From Zobellella iuensis (GTDB taxonomy: Bacteria > Pseudomonadota > Gammaproteobacteria > Enterobacterales > Aeromonadaceae), in assembly GCF_016746085.1 (NCBI RefSeq), contig NZ_JAERTZ010000025.1:558001-622000 (forward strand): a stretch of 64,000 nucleotides of DNA. Direction: 5' to 3'. Below, in pieces: positions 45,707 to 56,135 of this stretch. Made by a program: the position numbers and the translations under genes. Positions within the stretch are counted from its first letter, which is position 1; each line of letters opens with the position of its first letter. The notes beneath the pieces are model-generated. The model saw nothing but the letters and a program-made list of their open reading frames with translations, was not told where the DNA came from and searched no databases.

Positions 45707-46449
45707 TACCCCGCTCCCAGGCCAAAGCTGTTGGCCAGCGTACCCATGATCAGGTTCCAGCCGTCCACCAGCACAAACAGCATCAGCTTGAACGGCAGCG
45801 AAATCAGCATGGGCGACAACATCATCATGCCCATCGCCATCAGTATGCTGGCCACCACCAGATCGATCACCAGGAAGGGTAAGAACAGCATAAAGCCTAT
45901 CTGGAAGGCGGTCTTGAGCTCGCTGGTCACAAACGCCGGGATCAGCACCCGCAGCGGCACTTCCTCTTCATCGTTGACCTGGATATTGGCGATGGTCAGG
46001 AAGGTGTCGAGATCCTTGACCCGGGTCTGCGCCAGCATAAAGTCCCGGATCGGTTGCTCGGCCCGGTGCAGGGCCTCGCGCGAGTCGATTTCCTCCGCCA
46101 GGTAAGGCTGCAGGGCCTGGGCATTCACCCTATCCAGCACCGGCGACATGATAAAAAAAGACAGGAACAGGCTGATCCCTATCATCACCTGGTTGGACGG
46201 GCTCTGCTGCAGGCCCAGGGCCTGGCGCAGGATCGACAGTACTATGATGATACGGGTGAAGGAGGTCATCATGATGACCATGGCCGGCAGAAACGACAGC
46301 GCCGTCATAAGCGCCAGCACCTGCAGCGTCAGGCTGTACTCCTGGCTGCCATCCGGATTGCTGGTCACGGTCACCGCCGACATGCCCTGCTGGGCCATGG
46401 CCGGCATCGCCAGCAGCAACAGCGGCAACAACCAGCTAATTCTTGGCAT
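45706..46449 (-). CDS. fliP: Flagellar export gate protein FliP
   Basis: The 247-residue protein has a cleavable signal peptide (to about residue 19) and four membrane helices. The FliP signatures '[20 protein letters not shown]' and '[20 protein letters not shown]' are clear. It forms the pentameric core of the export gate with FliR. Its start overlaps fliO by 14 bp. Confidence 0.96.
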   Translation of the reverse strand: MPRISWLLPLLLLAMPAMAQQGMSAVTVTSNPDGSQEYSLTLQVLALMTALSFLPAMVIMMTSFTRIIIVLSILRQALGLQQSPSNQVMIGISLFLSFFIMSPVLDRVNAQALQPYLAEEIDSREALHRAEQPIRDFMLAQTRVKDLDTFLTIANIQVNDEEEVPLRVLIPAFVTSELKTAFQIGFMLFLPFLVIDLVVASILMAMGMMMLSPMLISLPFKLMLFVLVDGWNLIMGTLANSFGLGAG

Positions 46450-46795
46450 CGGTCCGCCTCGCCAACAGCGTGCCGGCCTGCTCCGGCACCAGTGGCTGAT
46501 CGAGCTTGCCCAGGCCGGAGATCTGCTGGGCCGTCACCCCGAGCAGCCACTGCTCTTCCCCCACCTGCACCACCAGCAGCCGTTCCCGGTGCCCGATCGC
46601 CAGGGTCGCCACCACCTTGAGCTGCCGGCTGCCGCCCAATACCGAGGGCAGCCGCAACTTGCGCACCAGCGCCCCCAGCAGCACGATAAGGCCGATGACC
46701 AGCAGCGACGACAGGGCCCAGGAATCCCATCGGATCTCGGGCCCCTGCGCCAGCGAGGGCAACGGCAGCATGAATAAAACCAGTAGCCGGGCCAT
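46436..46795 (-). CDS. fliO: Flagellar protein FliO
   Basis: The 119-residue protein has a signal-like N-terminus, one membrane helix (about residues 29-47) and a small cytoplasmic beta domain ('[28 protein letters not shown]' in parts). It helps FliP assemble. It overlaps fliN and fliP at its two ends. Confidence 0.9.
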   Translation of the reverse strand: MARLLVLFMLPLPSLAQGPEIRWDSWALSSLLVIGLIVLLGALVRKLRLPSVLGGSRQLKVVATLAIGHRERLLVVQVGEEQWLLGVTAQQISGLGKLDQPLVPEQAGTLLARRTDAKN

Positions 46796-47193
46796 TATTT
46801 CAGCTTTCTGATCCGTTCGGTCTGGCTGATCACATCGGTCAGCCGGATCCCGAACTTGTCGTTGACCACCACCACTTCGCCATGGGCGATCAGGGTGCCG
46901 TTCACCATCACATCCAGCGGCTCGCCGGCCAGCCGATCCAGCTCGACCACGGAGCCCTGGTTCAGTTGCAGCAGGTTACGAATGCTGATCTGGCTGCGCC
47001 CCACCTCCATCGAGATGGTGACCGGAATATCCAGAATGGCGTCAAGTTTCCGTCGCTCTTCGCCGGTCAGCGGTGGCGCCCCCGCATCGCTGAAGTCGTC
47101 CAGCTCGGCCCGCTTCACCTGGGGCTCGGTGGCCTCCTGCTCGGCCATGGCCTCGCCCCACACATCATCCAGCTCGTTCTGCTCATCACTCAT
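46795..47193 (-). CDS. fliN: Flagellar motor switch protein FliN
   Basis: The 132-residue protein has an acidic N-terminus (residues 1-45) and a SpoA domain ('LDIPVTISMEVGRSQISIRN', 'GSVVELDRLAGEPLDVMVNG'). It forms the lower C-ring with FliM and binds CheY-P and FliH. Its start overlaps fliM by 4 bp. Confidence 0.96.
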   Translation of the reverse strand: MSDEQNELDDVWGEAMAEQEATEPQVKRAELDDFSDAGAPPLTGEERRKLDAILDIPVTISMEVGRSQISIRNLLQLNQGSVVELDRLAGEPLDVMVNGTLIAHGEVVVVNDKFGIRLTDVISQTERIRKLK

Positions 47194-48248
47194 GACGCAT
47201 CCTCAATGGTTCTTTCCAGTTCTTCCAGCTCGGCTTCCCCGTCGATACGCACCCCGCGCCGGGTCACCTCGTGCAGTTCGGTCTTGACGGTTTCCGGCCG
47301 TTTGATTTTTTCGCTGATCCTGACCGCCATTTTTTCGCCGGCCCGCCCCAGCTGGCCGCGGAAGGTGGGCAGATCCTCGACCGAGATCAACAGGTGCTCG
47401 GGCATGACCACAGGGATAATATCACCGGCCTTCAGCTCCATGATGTCGCGCAGGCTGAGCTCTTTCTCCAGCAGCTTCACCGACATCTCCACCCCCACAT
47501 CCAGGATCTCGTCGCGCAGCGCCTTGCCCCAGCGCAGGTCGTTCTCGCCCTTGTCGCTTTGCACCCCCGCATCCAGCAGCTCGCGGATCGGCTCCAGCAT
47601 GCCGTAAGGCAGGGTCACATGGAAATCACCACCACCGCCATCCAGCTCGATATGAAAAGAGCTGACCACCACCACCTCGGTCGGGCTGACGATATTGGCC
47701 ATGGTCGGGTTGACTTCCGAGTCCAGGTATTCGAACTCCACGTCCATCACCGGGGCCCAGGCTTCCTTGTAATCCTCGAACACCAGCTTCAGCAGCAGCT
47801 GGATGACCCGCCGTTCGGTCGGGGTGAACTCACGGCCTTCAATCTTGGCATGGCGGCCATCGCCACCGAAGAAGTTGTCCACCAGGATAAACACCAGGCG
47901 GGCTTCCATGGTGATGAGCCCTATGCCCTTGAGCGGACGAAAACGCACCATGTTCAGGCTGGTCGGCAGGAACAGGGAATGTACATATTCGCCGAATTTG
48001 AGCATCTGCACGCCGTTGATGGAGACCTCGGCGGTACGACGCATCATATTGAACAGGCTGATCCGCATATGGCGGGCGAAGCGCTCGTTCACCATTTCCA
48101 GGGTCGGCATCCGCCCGCGGACAATACGATCCTGGGAAGAGAAGTCGAAGCTGGTAACGCCGTCACCATTCTTGACCGTGTCTTCCTTTACCTCATCCAC
48201 CCCGTGCAGCAGGGCATCGATTTCATCCTGGGATAACAGATCGCTCAC
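47190..48248 (-). CDS. fliM: Flagellar motor switch protein FliM
   Basis: The 352-residue protein carries the CheY-P-binding N-terminal peptide (DLLSQDEIDALLHG), a CheC-like middle domain with the 'NMVRFRPLKGIGLITMEARL' stretch, and a C-terminal SpoA domain. It transmits CheY-P binding to FliG to reverse rotation. It lies 7 bp after fliL. Confidence 0.96.
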   Translation of the reverse strand: MSDLLSQDEIDALLHGVDEVKEDTVKNGDGVTSFDFSSQDRIVRGRMPTLEMVNERFARHMRISLFNMMRRTAEVSINGVQMLKFGEYVHSLFLPTSLNMVRFRPLKGIGLITMEARLVFILVDNFFGGDGRHAKIEGREFTPTERRVIQLLLKLVFEDYKEAWAPVMDVEFEYLDSEVNPTMANIVSPTEVVVVSSFHIELDGGGGDFHVTLPYGMLEPIRELLDAGVQSDKGENDLRWGKALRDEILDVGVEMSVKLLEKELSLRDIMELKAGDIIPVVMPEHLLISVEDLPTFRGQLGRAGEKMAVRISEKIKRPETVKTELHEVTRRGVRIDGEAELEELERTIEDAS

Positions 48249-48255
48249 GATTCAC

Positions 48256-48732
48256 CTATTGCATTACGATGCCGGTAAAGAGCACCTGTTCGATCAGCCG
48301 CTCACCCAGCTCTTCTGCCAGCACCTGATTCAGCTCGCTCTGGGCATCCTGGCGAACCACCAGCTTCCCCTCGGCCGACAGGTAATTATCGGCCCCCTGC
48401 CGGCTGAATACCGCCAGCAGGGTACTTTCCAGCAGCGGCAGATGGCGTTTGGCCGTCGCCTCATGGGCCGCGCCCCGCACCATCAGCTGCACCTCGACCT
48501 GAACCAGGCGCTCGCGCATGCCGGCCGGCACACTGAAAATGAAAGGCCGGGACATGCTGACATAGAGGGCCTGGCTGTCCTCGACACCGTTCGCCTGCGA
48601 GCTATCGGCCGCCGGCTTCAACCACCATGCCGCCCCCCCGCCGGCACCGGCCAGCACCACCAGCAACACTACCCAGACAAGCTTCCGCTTGTACCATGCC
48701 ACCTTGGGCATGATCAGATCATCGGCCATCAA
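48256..48732 (-). CDS. fliL: Flagellar stator-associated protein FliL
   Basis: The 158-residue single-pass protein has a cytoplasmic basic N-terminus, a membrane helix at about 17-36 (VWVVLLVVLAGAGGGAAWWL) and a periplasmic stomatin-like domain ('VQLMVRGAAHEATAKRHLPL', then the conserved 'LVRQDAQSELNQVLAEELGE'-like tail). It surrounds and supports the stator. The first or second Met may be the start. Confidence 0.93.
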   Translation of the reverse strand: MMADDLIMPKVAWYKRKLVWVVLLVVLAGAGGGAAWWLKPAADSSQANGVEDSQALYVSMSRPFIFSVPAGMRERLVQVEVQLMVRGAAHEATAKRHLPLLESTLLAVFSRQGADNYLSAEGKLVVRQDAQSELNQVLAEELGERLIEQVLFTGIVMQ

Positions 48733-48771
48733 ATCCCCTTACCAACAGAACGGGCAGTTTACCCATGTGAA

Positions 48772-50730
48772 TCATGCAAAAAAATCAATACTGCCATTGG
48801 TCCGCAACCGGGGTGCGGACACTTCCGGCTCCGCCAACGCCTGGCCATCGAGCCCTTCGGCACCGGCCTGGTGGCCTCGCTGTCCGCCGTTATCTCCGGC
48901 GGCCTGCTGGCGGGCCTCCTGTTGCGGCGCCCCTTGTCCCTGCTGACCGGCAAAACTGCCCACCTGGCTCTGGCCCAGGGTGATCCCCTGCTGCTGCAGC
49001 ATCTCCCTCAACCGGGGCAACGCCTGGTCGAGCAATTCCCGGGCCTGGGGTTGGCTGGCCAGAAACTGAACCTGGACCTCGCCCTGCTCCATTTTCAGCT
49101 GGATCCTTAACCCACCCAGCTCGGACGGATTAAGACGAATGTCCGCCTCCTGCAGATTCTGGCTGACCATCACCTGCACCTGCTGCGCCAGCTGCCTGGC
49201 TCCCTGCTCGGGCGTGCCTTGCAGGGTCAGGGAGCGCTCCGGCGATAGCGCGCGTTCCACTAGCGCCGGCGTTATGCCGTCCCGGGTCGGCATGACGCCG
49301 CCCGCCGCCTGAACGCCCGGGGGCTGCTCGGCCAGCGGCACCGGCGCTTTATCCACCGCCCCGGCCGGGTTCTCGAGGGTCTCCGGCCGGCCGGCAGCGA
49401 CGGCCGGTAACGGGGCGGTTTTCTCGCCGGACAACAGCCGGGACAGGGCCGGGGTTGCCGTCTCCGCCTGCGGCGGCAACTTATTGCCGCCTTCGTCCCG
49501 GCCCGCTTGCAGCCACCGCCGGCCATGTTCAATCTGGGCCAACCACTCGGGTGCAGCGTCATCCGGCACCGCCGGCGCTAACGCCTCGGCCGGTTGCCGC
49601 TGCCATGAGACCTCCTGCAACCAAGGCTGGCGCGGCTCGGGCCCGGCCGGCACCTCAACCGCGGGGCCCGGCCCGGCCGCCACCGCCTCAACCGCAGGGC
49701 GCGGCCCGGCCACCGCCGCCGCCTCAACCGCGGGGCGCGGCCCGGCCGTCACCGCCACCTCCACCGCAGGGCGCGGCTCGGCCGGCACCGCCGCCTCAAC
49801 CGCGGGGCCCGGCCCGGCCGTCACCGCCACCTCAACTGCGGGGCGCGGCTCGGCCGCCACCGCCGCCTCAACCGCGGGGCCCGGCCCGGTCGCCACTGTG
49901 GCGGCCGGGCGGTTCACCGTTTCATGCCATGGCGACAGCGCTGCCTCGCCACCGGCGTGACGCCAGCTCCCGGCCCGCCGGATTGGCTCCTCGGTTTCCC
50001 GCCGGAGCTCGGTGCCGGCCTCCTCCCCGCTGTTTTCGTCCACCGGCGCTGGCGCCGACCCAAGCCGGGAGACCGCCGAACCGCGCCCCCGGTGTTCGCC
50101 ACCGGGGGTATCTTCCGGCTCGAGGCCCCTGGCCACCCGCTCATTATCGGGCCGCGTGCGCGGGGCGATAAGCATCTCCTCCCGTCCGGCAGCCCGGTCT
50201 GGCCTGGCCCTCCCCTCATCCCCGTTCGCGGATGCCGAGGGGCCGGCAGGCCGGGAAACCTCCGCTGCGGATAAGGCCGCCATCCGGTTGCGGCCATGCT
50301 CCGGCTCGCCACCAATCGGCTCCGCAAGGTCGCCGGGCGCCTCACCGGGTGACGCATCACCGGGTGGCGCATCACCGGATGGCCTCAACAGCGACTGGGG
50401 TTGGAGCAAGGGCTCGGCAAGCGGCACCGGCCGGGCATTGTCGCCGGCTACCGGGACGTTATGTAAATCGGCCTGCTCGCGGGCCGGAACCGGCGCCAAT
50501 CCGACTACCGGCAAGGCATCTTCCGCTTCCTTATCGCCCGGCCCTTGCTCCCGTGCCGGAGCCGCCACCGGCTCATCGCTAACGGATCCGGCGGTTGCCG
50601 TCACCGCTTCGCCCTGCTGCACCAGCAGCTCGGCAAAAGCGGGCGTCCCCCCGCTTTCAGCGCCGCCGGCCATGCCGCTATTGGTATCCGGACCCGCCCG
50701 CTGCAGCATGGGCATGATGCTCATAGTCAT
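48772..50730 (-). CDS. fliK: Flagellar hook-length control protein FliK
   Basis: The 652-residue protein is longer than E. coli FliK (375). The N-terminal and central regions are disordered and Pro/Ala/Glu-rich, including a tandem repeat of about 12-residue units (residues 282-367). The conserved C-terminal domain (about 510-600) has 'LNPSELGGLRIQLKMEQGEV' and 'QFLASQPQARELLDQALPRL'. FliK measures hook length and triggers the FlhB switch. It has its own sigma-54 promoter and heads fliKLMNOPQR-flhB. Confidence 0.93.
   Translation of the reverse strand: MTMSIMPMLQRAGPDTNSGMAGGAESGGTPAFAELLVQQGEAVTATAGSVSDEPVAAPAREQGPGDKEAEDALPVVGLAPVPAREQADLHNVPVAGDNARPVPLAEPLLQPQSLLRPSGDAPPGDASPGEAPGDLAEPIGGEPEHGRNRMAALSAAEVSRPAGPSASANGDEGRARPDRAAGREEMLIAPRTRPDNERVARGLEPEDTPGGEHRGRGSAVSRLGSAPAPVDENSGEEAGTELRRETEEPIRRAGSWRHAGGEAALSPWHETVNRPAATVATGPGPAVEAAVAAEPRPAVEVAVTAGPGPAVEAAVPAEPRPAVEVAVTAGPRPAVEAAAVAGPRPAVEAVAAGPGPAVEVPAGPEPRQPWLQEVSWQRQPAEALAPAVPDDAAPEWLAQIEHGRRWLQAGRDEGGNKLPPQAETATPALSRLLSGEKTAPLPAVAAGRPETLENPAGAVDKAPVPLAEQPPGVQAAGGVMPTRDGITPALVERALSPERSLTLQGTPEQGARQLAQQVQVMVSQNLQEADIRLNPSELGGLRIQLKMEQGEVQVQFLASQPQARELLDQALPRLREMLQQQGITLGQSQVGSFAGQQGQGAPQQEARQQAAGDNGGQRGHQAGAEGLDGQALAEPEVSAPRLRTNGSIDFFA
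49630..49887 (-). repeat. 36-bp minisatellite inside fliK
   Basis: About seven imperfect copies of a 36-bp unit encode variants of RPAVEVAVTAGP / GPAVEAAVPAEP, in frame. Two versions (Arg-start and Gly-start) partly alternate, suggesting duplication of a two-unit block. The units are nearly pure G/C. Confidence 0.85.
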
Positions 50731-50790
50731 GATGAGGCTTCCTATCTATCGCGTCGCCACGCCGTTATGTCTCGAATCAACAGCAAACAC

Positions 50791-50807
50791 AGGCAAAATA
50801 CATACCA
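50791..50807 (-). promoter_or_regulatory. Sigma-54 promoter of fliK
   Basis: On the minus strand TGGTATGTATTTTGCCT gives GG-N10-GC with TTTTGC at -12. It lies 60 bp upstream of fliK and just within the 3' side of fliJ's trailer. In V. cholerae the fliK operon is also sigma-54-dependent. Confidence 0.7.
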
Positions 50808-50811
50808 GAAA

Positions 50812-51249
50812 CTACATGCTCTTCTTGTGAAAACGGTATATCGCCAGATTATCGAGCATCTTTTGCTCTTGCCGGGCCGTTTCCAGACGCTTGCGCCCGG
50901 CATCCCGCTCCAACAGCTTGTCGATGGCCTGCTTGCGGGCCCGCACCGCCATCCAGGCGCTACGGCTGCGCTCGAGCCGTTGCCGGGCCTGCTGCAATCC
51001 CTGTCGCTGCTGTTGCTGGGCCAGCTCCAGCTTATCGATAAAGCCCTGGAAATGGCCAAACTGGTGGGCACTTAGCCCCTGCTGGCCACGATGTTGAAAC
51101 TCCTGGCTGTAGTGCCGCTGATACTGGCTCAGGGTCTGCTGCTGCTGCTCCAGCTGCTGCAGCTGGAGCTGGGCCGCCCCCAGCTCGGCGGCGGCCTGGC
51201 GTTCCTGGCCGTCCAGCTGTTCCCGCAACAGGTGCAGCGCCTTGCTCAT
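50812..51249 (-). CDS. fliJ: Flagellar export chaperone FliJ
   Basis: The 145-residue protein is almost entirely coiled coil (LRE, QLQQLEQQQQTLSQYQRHY, 'RQRLERSRSAWMAVRARKQA'). It sits in the FliI hexamer centre and links the ATPase to FlhA. It starts on the last base of the fliI stop. Confidence 0.92.
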   Translation of the reverse strand: MSKALHLLREQLDGQERQAAAELGAAQLQLQQLEQQQQTLSQYQRHYSQEFQHRGQQGLSAHQFGHFQGFIDKLELAQQQQRQGLQQARQRLERSRSAWMAVRARKQAIDKLLERDAGRKRLETARQEQKMLDNLAIYRFHKKSM

Positions 51250-52580
51250 CAGCCGGCCCGCAACAACGGCTTGCTGACCACTTCCAGCTCATTGAGGCAG
51301 GCTTGCAGGCCAATCACCTCCGTCATGCCCTGGGTCAGGAAACGCTCCAGCCGGGGGCGGATATGAATGGCCAGATCCAGCCGGGGATCGGCCCCGGACT
51401 GATAGGCCCCCAGGTTGATCAGGTCGTGGTTCTGCTGATACAGCGCATAGGCCTGCTTGAGGGCCCGGGCCTGGCGCTGGTGGGCCTCGGTGGTCACCGC
51501 CGTCATCACCCGGCTGATGGATTTCTCGATATCGATGGCCGGATAGTGGCCGCTGTCGGCCAGTTGCCGCGACAGCACCACATGGCCGTCGAGGATGGCC
51601 CGGGCCGCGTCGGCGATCGGATCCTGCAGGTCATCCCCTTCGGTGAGCACGGTAAAGAAAGCGGTGATGCTGCCCTGGCCTTCGGCGCCGTTGCCGGCCC
51701 GCTCCACCAGCGCCGGCAGCTTGGCGAACACCGAGGGCGGGTAGCCCTTGCTGGCCGGAGGCTCGCCCACCGCCAGCGCGATTTCCCGCTGGGCCTGGGC
51801 ATAGCGGGTGAGGGAGTCCATCAGCAGCAGCACATTCAGGCCCTGCTCACGAAAGTACTCGGCCAGGGTCAGGGCCGTTTCACAGCCCTTGAGCCGCATC
51901 AGCGGAGAGGCATCGGCCGGCGCGGCCACCACCACGGCACGGGCCCGCCCTTCCTCGCCCAGGATCACATCGATAAACTCCTTGACTTCCCGGCCCCGCT
52001 CGCCGATCAGCCCCACCACCACCACGTCGGCCTTGGCGCCCCGGGTCATCATGCCGAGCAGCACGCTCTTGCCCACGCCGGAGCCGGCAAAGAGCCCCAT
52101 GCGCTGGCCCTGGCCCACGGTGAGCACGGCATTGATGGCCCGGACGCCGACATCCATGGGCGCTTCTATCGGTTTGCGCGCCATCGGGTTGAGCCGCGGG
52201 GCGGTGAAGTCGGCGGTATCGCGGGTGGCGATGGGGCCCAGGCCATCCAGCGGCTGGCCGATGCCGTCGATGACCCGGCCCAGCAGGGCCATGCCCACCG
52301 GCACGCCCGCGCCCTGGCCCACCGGCGTTACCCGGGCGCCGGGGATCACCCCCTTCAGCGACTCGCCGGGCATCAGGTAGAGCTTGTCGTCGGCAAAGCC
52401 GACCACTTCCGCATCCATGTCGCCGAACAGGGTCTGGATCTTGCACTGGCTGCCCACCGCCGCCGTGCATCCCACCGCCTCCAGCGTCAGCCCCACCACC
52501 CGGGTCAGCTTGCCGCTGGCGGCCATGGCCGGCGCCAGCCCCCGGGTCTGATAGGCCGCCAGCCGCTCACTGAGCGTCAT
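51249..52580 (-). CDS. fliI: Flagellum-specific ATPase FliI
   Basis: The 443-residue F1-ATPase-like protein has Walker [16 protein letters not shown], Walker B '[20 protein letters not shown]' and the family segment [18 protein letters not shown]. It energises substrate entry into the flagellar export gate together with FliH and FliJ. Its start overlaps fliH by 14 bp. Confidence 0.96.
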   Translation of the reverse strand: MTLSERLAAYQTRGLAPAMAASGKLTRVVGLTLEAVGCTAAVGSQCKIQTLFGDMDAEVVGFADDKLYLMPGESLKGVIPGARVTPVGQGAGVPVGMALLGRVIDGIGQPLDGLGPIATRDTADFTAPRLNPMARKPIEAPMDVGVRAINAVLTVGQGQRMGLFAGSGVGKSVLLGMMTRGAKADVVVVGLIGERGREVKEFIDVILGEEGRARAVVVAAPADASPLMRLKGCETALTLAEYFREQGLNVLLLMDSLTRYAQAQREIALAVGEPPASKGYPPSVFAKLPALVERAGNGAEGQGSITAFFTVLTEGDDLQDPIADAARAILDGHVVLSRQLADSGHYPAIDIEKSISRVMTAVTTEAHQRQARALKQAYALYQQNHDLINLGAYQSGADPRLDLAIHIRPRLERFLTQGMTEVIGLQACLNELEVVSKPLLRAG

Positions 52581-53379
52581 GGAAACGGCTCCAGTTGGCC
52601 TTGATAAAGTTGGCCATCAGCGCATCGATGCGCTGCGCCAGGCTGATGTCCAGCTCGGACATGGCGGTTTTCAGGCGCAGATCCCCCCGCTCCTGGCCGG
52701 GCTCGGCCACCAGCTCCCAGCGCCGCTGTTGCCGGCTGGGGGCATCGAAGTGCTGCTCAATCACGGCGATGTCATCGGGGTGCAGAAACAGGGTCACGCC
52801 CGCCTCGTGGCCCGGCAGGGCGGCTATCGCCTCGCGCAGCGTGGCCAGCAATAACTGGGGAGAGGTGGTCGCCTCGGTTTTCAGCAGGTTGCGCGCCAGC
52901 TCCTGCGCCAGGGTGACCAGGCTTTGTTCCACCACCTTGTCGACCTGCGCCAGCGGCGTGCTCAGCCGTTCCAGCCAGTGCTGCCACTGCGCCAGTTGCT
53001 CTTCAACCCGCGCCCGGCCTTCCGCCAGCCCCTGCTCCTGGCCTTGCTGCAGGCCGGCCTCGTATCCTTGCTGCAGGCCCTGGAGCCGCCCCTCTTCCCG
53101 CCCCGCTTCAAACCCTTGCTGCTTGCCTTCCTCATAGCCCTCTTCGAAGGCGGCCTGGCGGATGGCCTCCAGCGCCTCGGCGGTGAGCGGCTCGGGCTCC
53201 AGCTCCAGCTCGGGCTCCGGCTCGGGGGCATGTGGCTCCCCCCGGCTTTTCATGTTCAGGGCATGCTCTTTATGCCCCACCTCGGGCAGGGCCATATCCG
53301 GCCAGGACCAATGTTCGACATCGCGCGGATGATCAGGGCGCGGATAGCCCCTGTCGGCGGGGTAGGAACGACGGTTCAT
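52567..53379 (-). CDS. fliH: Flagellar assembly protein FliH
   Basis: The 270-residue protein has a charged N-terminus, with an E/P-rich stretch at about 50-65. A Gly/Gln helix repeat follows ([20 protein letters not shown] and onwards, residues about 75-120), with the GxxxG-type repeats typical of FliH. The C-terminal domain binds and regulates FliI. It starts inside the fliG stop (ATGA). Confidence 0.94.
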   Translation of the reverse strand: MNRRSYPADRGYPRPDHPRDVEHWSWPDMALPEVGHKEHALNMKSRGEPHAPEPEPELELEPEPLTAEALEAIRQAAFEEGYEEGKQQGFEAGREEGRLQGLQQGYEAGLQQGQEQGLAEGRARVEEQLAQWQHWLERLSTPLAQVDKVVEQSLVTLAQELARNLLKTEATTSPQLLLATLREAIAALPGHEAGVTLFLHPDDIAVIEQHFDAPSRQQRRWELVAEPGQERGDLRLKTAMSELDISLAQRIDALMANFIKANWSRFHDAQ

Positions 53380-54422
53380 ACGAAATCATCACCCGCGCCC
53401 TTGGACAGCATCAGCTCACCGCTGTCCGCCAGGCGCCGGGCTATCGCCAGAATTTCCTTCTGGGCCACTTCGACATCGCTGACCCGCACCGGCCCCATGG
53501 CCTCCAGATCGTCCTGCAGCATCTCGGCGGCCCGCTTGGACATGTTATTCAGGAACTTCTCCTTGAGCTGATCGTCGGCGCCTTTCAGCGCCCGCTGCAA
53601 CAGCTCGCCGTTCACTTCGCGCAACAGCATCTGAATGCCTCTGTCGTCCACATCGATCAGGTTTTCGAACACGAACATCAGATCCTGGATCTTCATGCTC
53701 ATCTCTTCATCCTGATCACGGATGGCATCCATCAGCACCCCCTCGATAGCGGTATCCAGGTAGTTCATGATATTGGCGGCGGCCTTCAGGCCGCCCATCT
53801 TGGCCGCCTTGGCGCCGCTCTGGCCGGCAAACTGTTTTTCCATGATGTCGTTCAGCTCCTGCAGCGCCGCCGGCTGCACTTCTTCCAGCTCGGCAATGCG
53901 CATCACCAGATCCAGCCGTACCGGCTCGGAAAACTGCTGCAGGATCTCGGCCGCCTGCTCGGGATCGAGGTACGACAGCACTATGGTCTGGATTTGCGGG
54001 TGCTCGTTATGGATGATACTGGCCACCTGGCGGGCGTCCATCCACTTGAGCGAATCCAGGCCGCGGGAGCCGGCACCGGCGACGATCTGGTTGACCAGCC
54101 GGCCGGCCTTGTCTTCGCCCAGCGCCGCCACCAGGGCATTGCGCACGAAGTCCTGGCTGCCCACCCCGATCTTGGTAAAGCGCTGGATATCCTCGATAAA
54201 CAGACGGTGCACCGCCCCCACCCGCTCGGGCCCGAAATCGCCCACCGCCGCCATTTTCATGCCCAGGCGCTGCACCTGCTTGGGATCCAGGTGGCGAAAG
54301 ATCTGGGCCGCGTCCTCCTCCCGCAGGCTGAGCATCAGCAGGGCGGCCTTTTCGGTGCCGGTCATCTTGGCGAGCAGCTTGCGCTGCTCATCGGAAATCA
54401 TCAGCTCCTGGTTGTCAGTCAT
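53376..54422 (-). CDS. fliG: Flagellar motor switch protein FliG
   Basis: The 348-residue protein has the FliF-binding N-domain ('KAALLMLSLREEDAAQIFRHL'), the middle domain ('IHNEHPQIQTIVLSYLDPEQA' with the EHPQ motif) and the C-domain with the torque helix ('LKEKFLNNMSKRAAEMLQDD'). It couples stator force to rotation. It overlaps fliF by 8 bp. Confidence 0.97.
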   Translation of the reverse strand: MTDNQELMISDEQRKLLAKMTGTEKAALLMLSLREEDAAQIFRHLDPKQVQRLGMKMAAVGDFGPERVGAVHRLFIEDIQRFTKIGVGSQDFVRNALVAALGEDKAGRLVNQIVAGAGSRGLDSLKWMDARQVASIIHNEHPQIQTIVLSYLDPEQAAEILQQFSEPVRLDLVMRIAELEEVQPAALQELNDIMEKQFAGQSGAKAAKMGGLKAAANIMNYLDTAIEGVLMDAIRDQDEEMSMKIQDLMFVFENLIDVDDRGIQMLLREVNGELLQRALKGADDQLKEKFLNNMSKRAAEMLQDDLEAMGPVRVSDVEVAQKEILAIARRLADSGELMLSKGAGDDFV

Positions 54423-56127
54423 CGCTCTTCACCCAATCCTTCACTACCTGCGCCGCCAAATCCGGTTCGTTCGCCACCAGTGCCCGCACCGCCGCCAGCA
54501 CGTCTTCGTCTTTATTGAGATTGGGCAGTTGCAGGCGCCCTTCACGGATACCGAACATGCTGTCTTCCTGCTCCGCCTGCTGGGCCAGCAGGGTAAGATG
54601 ATCATTGCCCGACAGGGCATTCTGCCCGTCGAGATCGATCTCTTCCGGCAGTTTTTCATCGGAGCCCAGCAGCCGCCGGACCATGGGCCGGACCAGCGTC
54701 AGCAACAGCACGATCAGCACCACCACGGCGCCGAGGATACGGGCCAGATGCCAGAACCAGGGCTGCTCGTAAAAGGGAATGGCGGCGATATCGTCCAGAT
54801 CCGGACGATTGAAGGGCACCGAGACCACTTCGATGGCATCGCCCCGGCTCACATCGAAGCCCAGGCCGCCGCGCAGCAGCCGGTCGATACGCACCAGCTC
54901 TTCCTGGCTCAGGGGAACCCGCTCCACCGAGCCGTCGGCATGGTTCACCGTTTTGTAATCCACCGCCACCGACACCGTGAGCCGGCGGATATCGCCGGTG
55001 GCGCTTTCGGTATGGCTGATGGTGGTGTCCAGCTCGAAGTTACGGGTCGCCTCGCGGCGGGAGCGCTCGTTGCGGTTATTTTCCTGGGCCAGGCCTTCGG
55101 CCTGTTCCGGGATGTCCGACTCCATCGGCGGCTGGTTGGTCAGCGCCCCGGGAATACCCAGCGCGCCCTTCCCGGAGGTGTTGTCTTCCATCACCATTTC
55201 CGAGCGTACCGCCGGCAGGTCGGGATTGAACGACTTGACCGTTTGCTCCCGGCGGGTGAAGTCCAGCCGGACATCCACCTCGGCGGTATAATTGCCCAGC
55301 CCCAGCACCGGGCTCAGGATGGCGTCAATCTTCTGGCGATAGTCGGACTCCTGCTTCTGCTGCAGTTCAAATTCACGGCGGGTGCGCGCCGACAGGGGAT
55401 CCTGGGAGCCGGAGTTGAGCAGGCGGCCGTTTTGATCGGTCACCGTGACCCGGCCCGGCGTGAGATCCGACACCGCCGAGGCCACCGTATCCACGATGGC
55501 GTCCACCTCTTCCTGGCGCAGGGTGCCGCCCCGGCGCAGGTTCAGCACCACGGTGGCGCTGGGCTGGCGTTTATCGCGCACAAAGACGTTTTCCCGGGGA
55601 ATGGCCAGCAACACCTGGGCCTGGGCCACGCTGTTGTATTGCTCTATCACCCGGGCCAGCTGCCGTTCCCGGCTGAGGTTGAGCCGCTCCCGCTCGAGCC
55701 GCTGGCTGATGCCGAAACCGGGGTCGGACAACAATATGGCATCGCCTTCGGGCGGGCTCTGGCTGAGGCCGGAGCGGCGCAGGTTGAGCTGAATGTCGGA
55801 AAACCGATCGGCCCGCACCAGCACGGTATTGCCGTCGATTTTGTATGGCACCTTCTGGCTGTCCAGAAAGTCCAGGGTTTCTATCAGTTCCTGATTGCTG
55901 TACACCCCCAGCGGGCGCATTTCGGGCTCTTTGCCCCACAGCAGCACAAACACCGCCAACGCCAGGCAGATGGCCAGCGCCAGCACTATGATGACCTGAC
56001 GCAGGATGTCGGTATTGCCCAACAAGGCGAAGGGTGTGCTTTTCTGCTCTTCCGCTTCCAGTGTTGTCGCCTCGTTGGCGGCCAGCACATTTTTGTCGGT
56101 ATTGACCAACGGATTATCAGCCACCAA
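54415..56127 (-). CDS. fliF: Flagellar MS-ring protein FliF
   Basis: The 570-residue protein has two membrane helices (about 34-54 and 465-485) with ring-building periplasmic domains between ('VYSNQELIETLDFLDSQKVP', 'LARVIEQYNSVAQAQVLLAI'). The C-terminal cytoplasmic tail binds FliG. It is the first structure built in the flagellum. It lies 8 bp after fliE. Confidence 0.96.
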   Translation of the reverse strand: MVADNPLVNTDKNVLAANEATTLEAEEQKSTPFALLGNTDILRQVIIVLALAICLALAVFVLLWGKEPEMRPLGVYSNQELIETLDFLDSQKVPYKIDGNTVLVRADRFSDIQLNLRRSGLSQSPPEGDAILLSDPGFGISQRLERERLNLSRERQLARVIEQYNSVAQAQVLLAIPRENVFVRDKRQPSATVVLNLRRGGTLRQEEVDAIVDTVASAVSDLTPGRVTVTDQNGRLLNSGSQDPLSARTRREFELQQKQESDYRQKIDAILSPVLGLGNYTAEVDVRLDFTRREQTVKSFNPDLPAVRSEMVMEDNTSGKGALGIPGALTNQPPMESDIPEQAEGLAQENNRNERSRREATRNFELDTTISHTESATGDIRRLTVSVAVDYKTVNHADGSVERVPLSQEELVRIDRLLRGGLGFDVSRGDAIEVVSVPFNRPDLDDIAAIPFYEQPWFWHLARILGAVVVLIVLLLTLVRPMVRRLLGSDEKLPEEIDLDGQNALSGNDHLTLLAQQAEQEDSMFGIREGRLQLPNLNKDEDVLAAVRALVANEPDLAAQVVKDWVKSDD

Positions 56128-56135
56128 TCAGGCCC

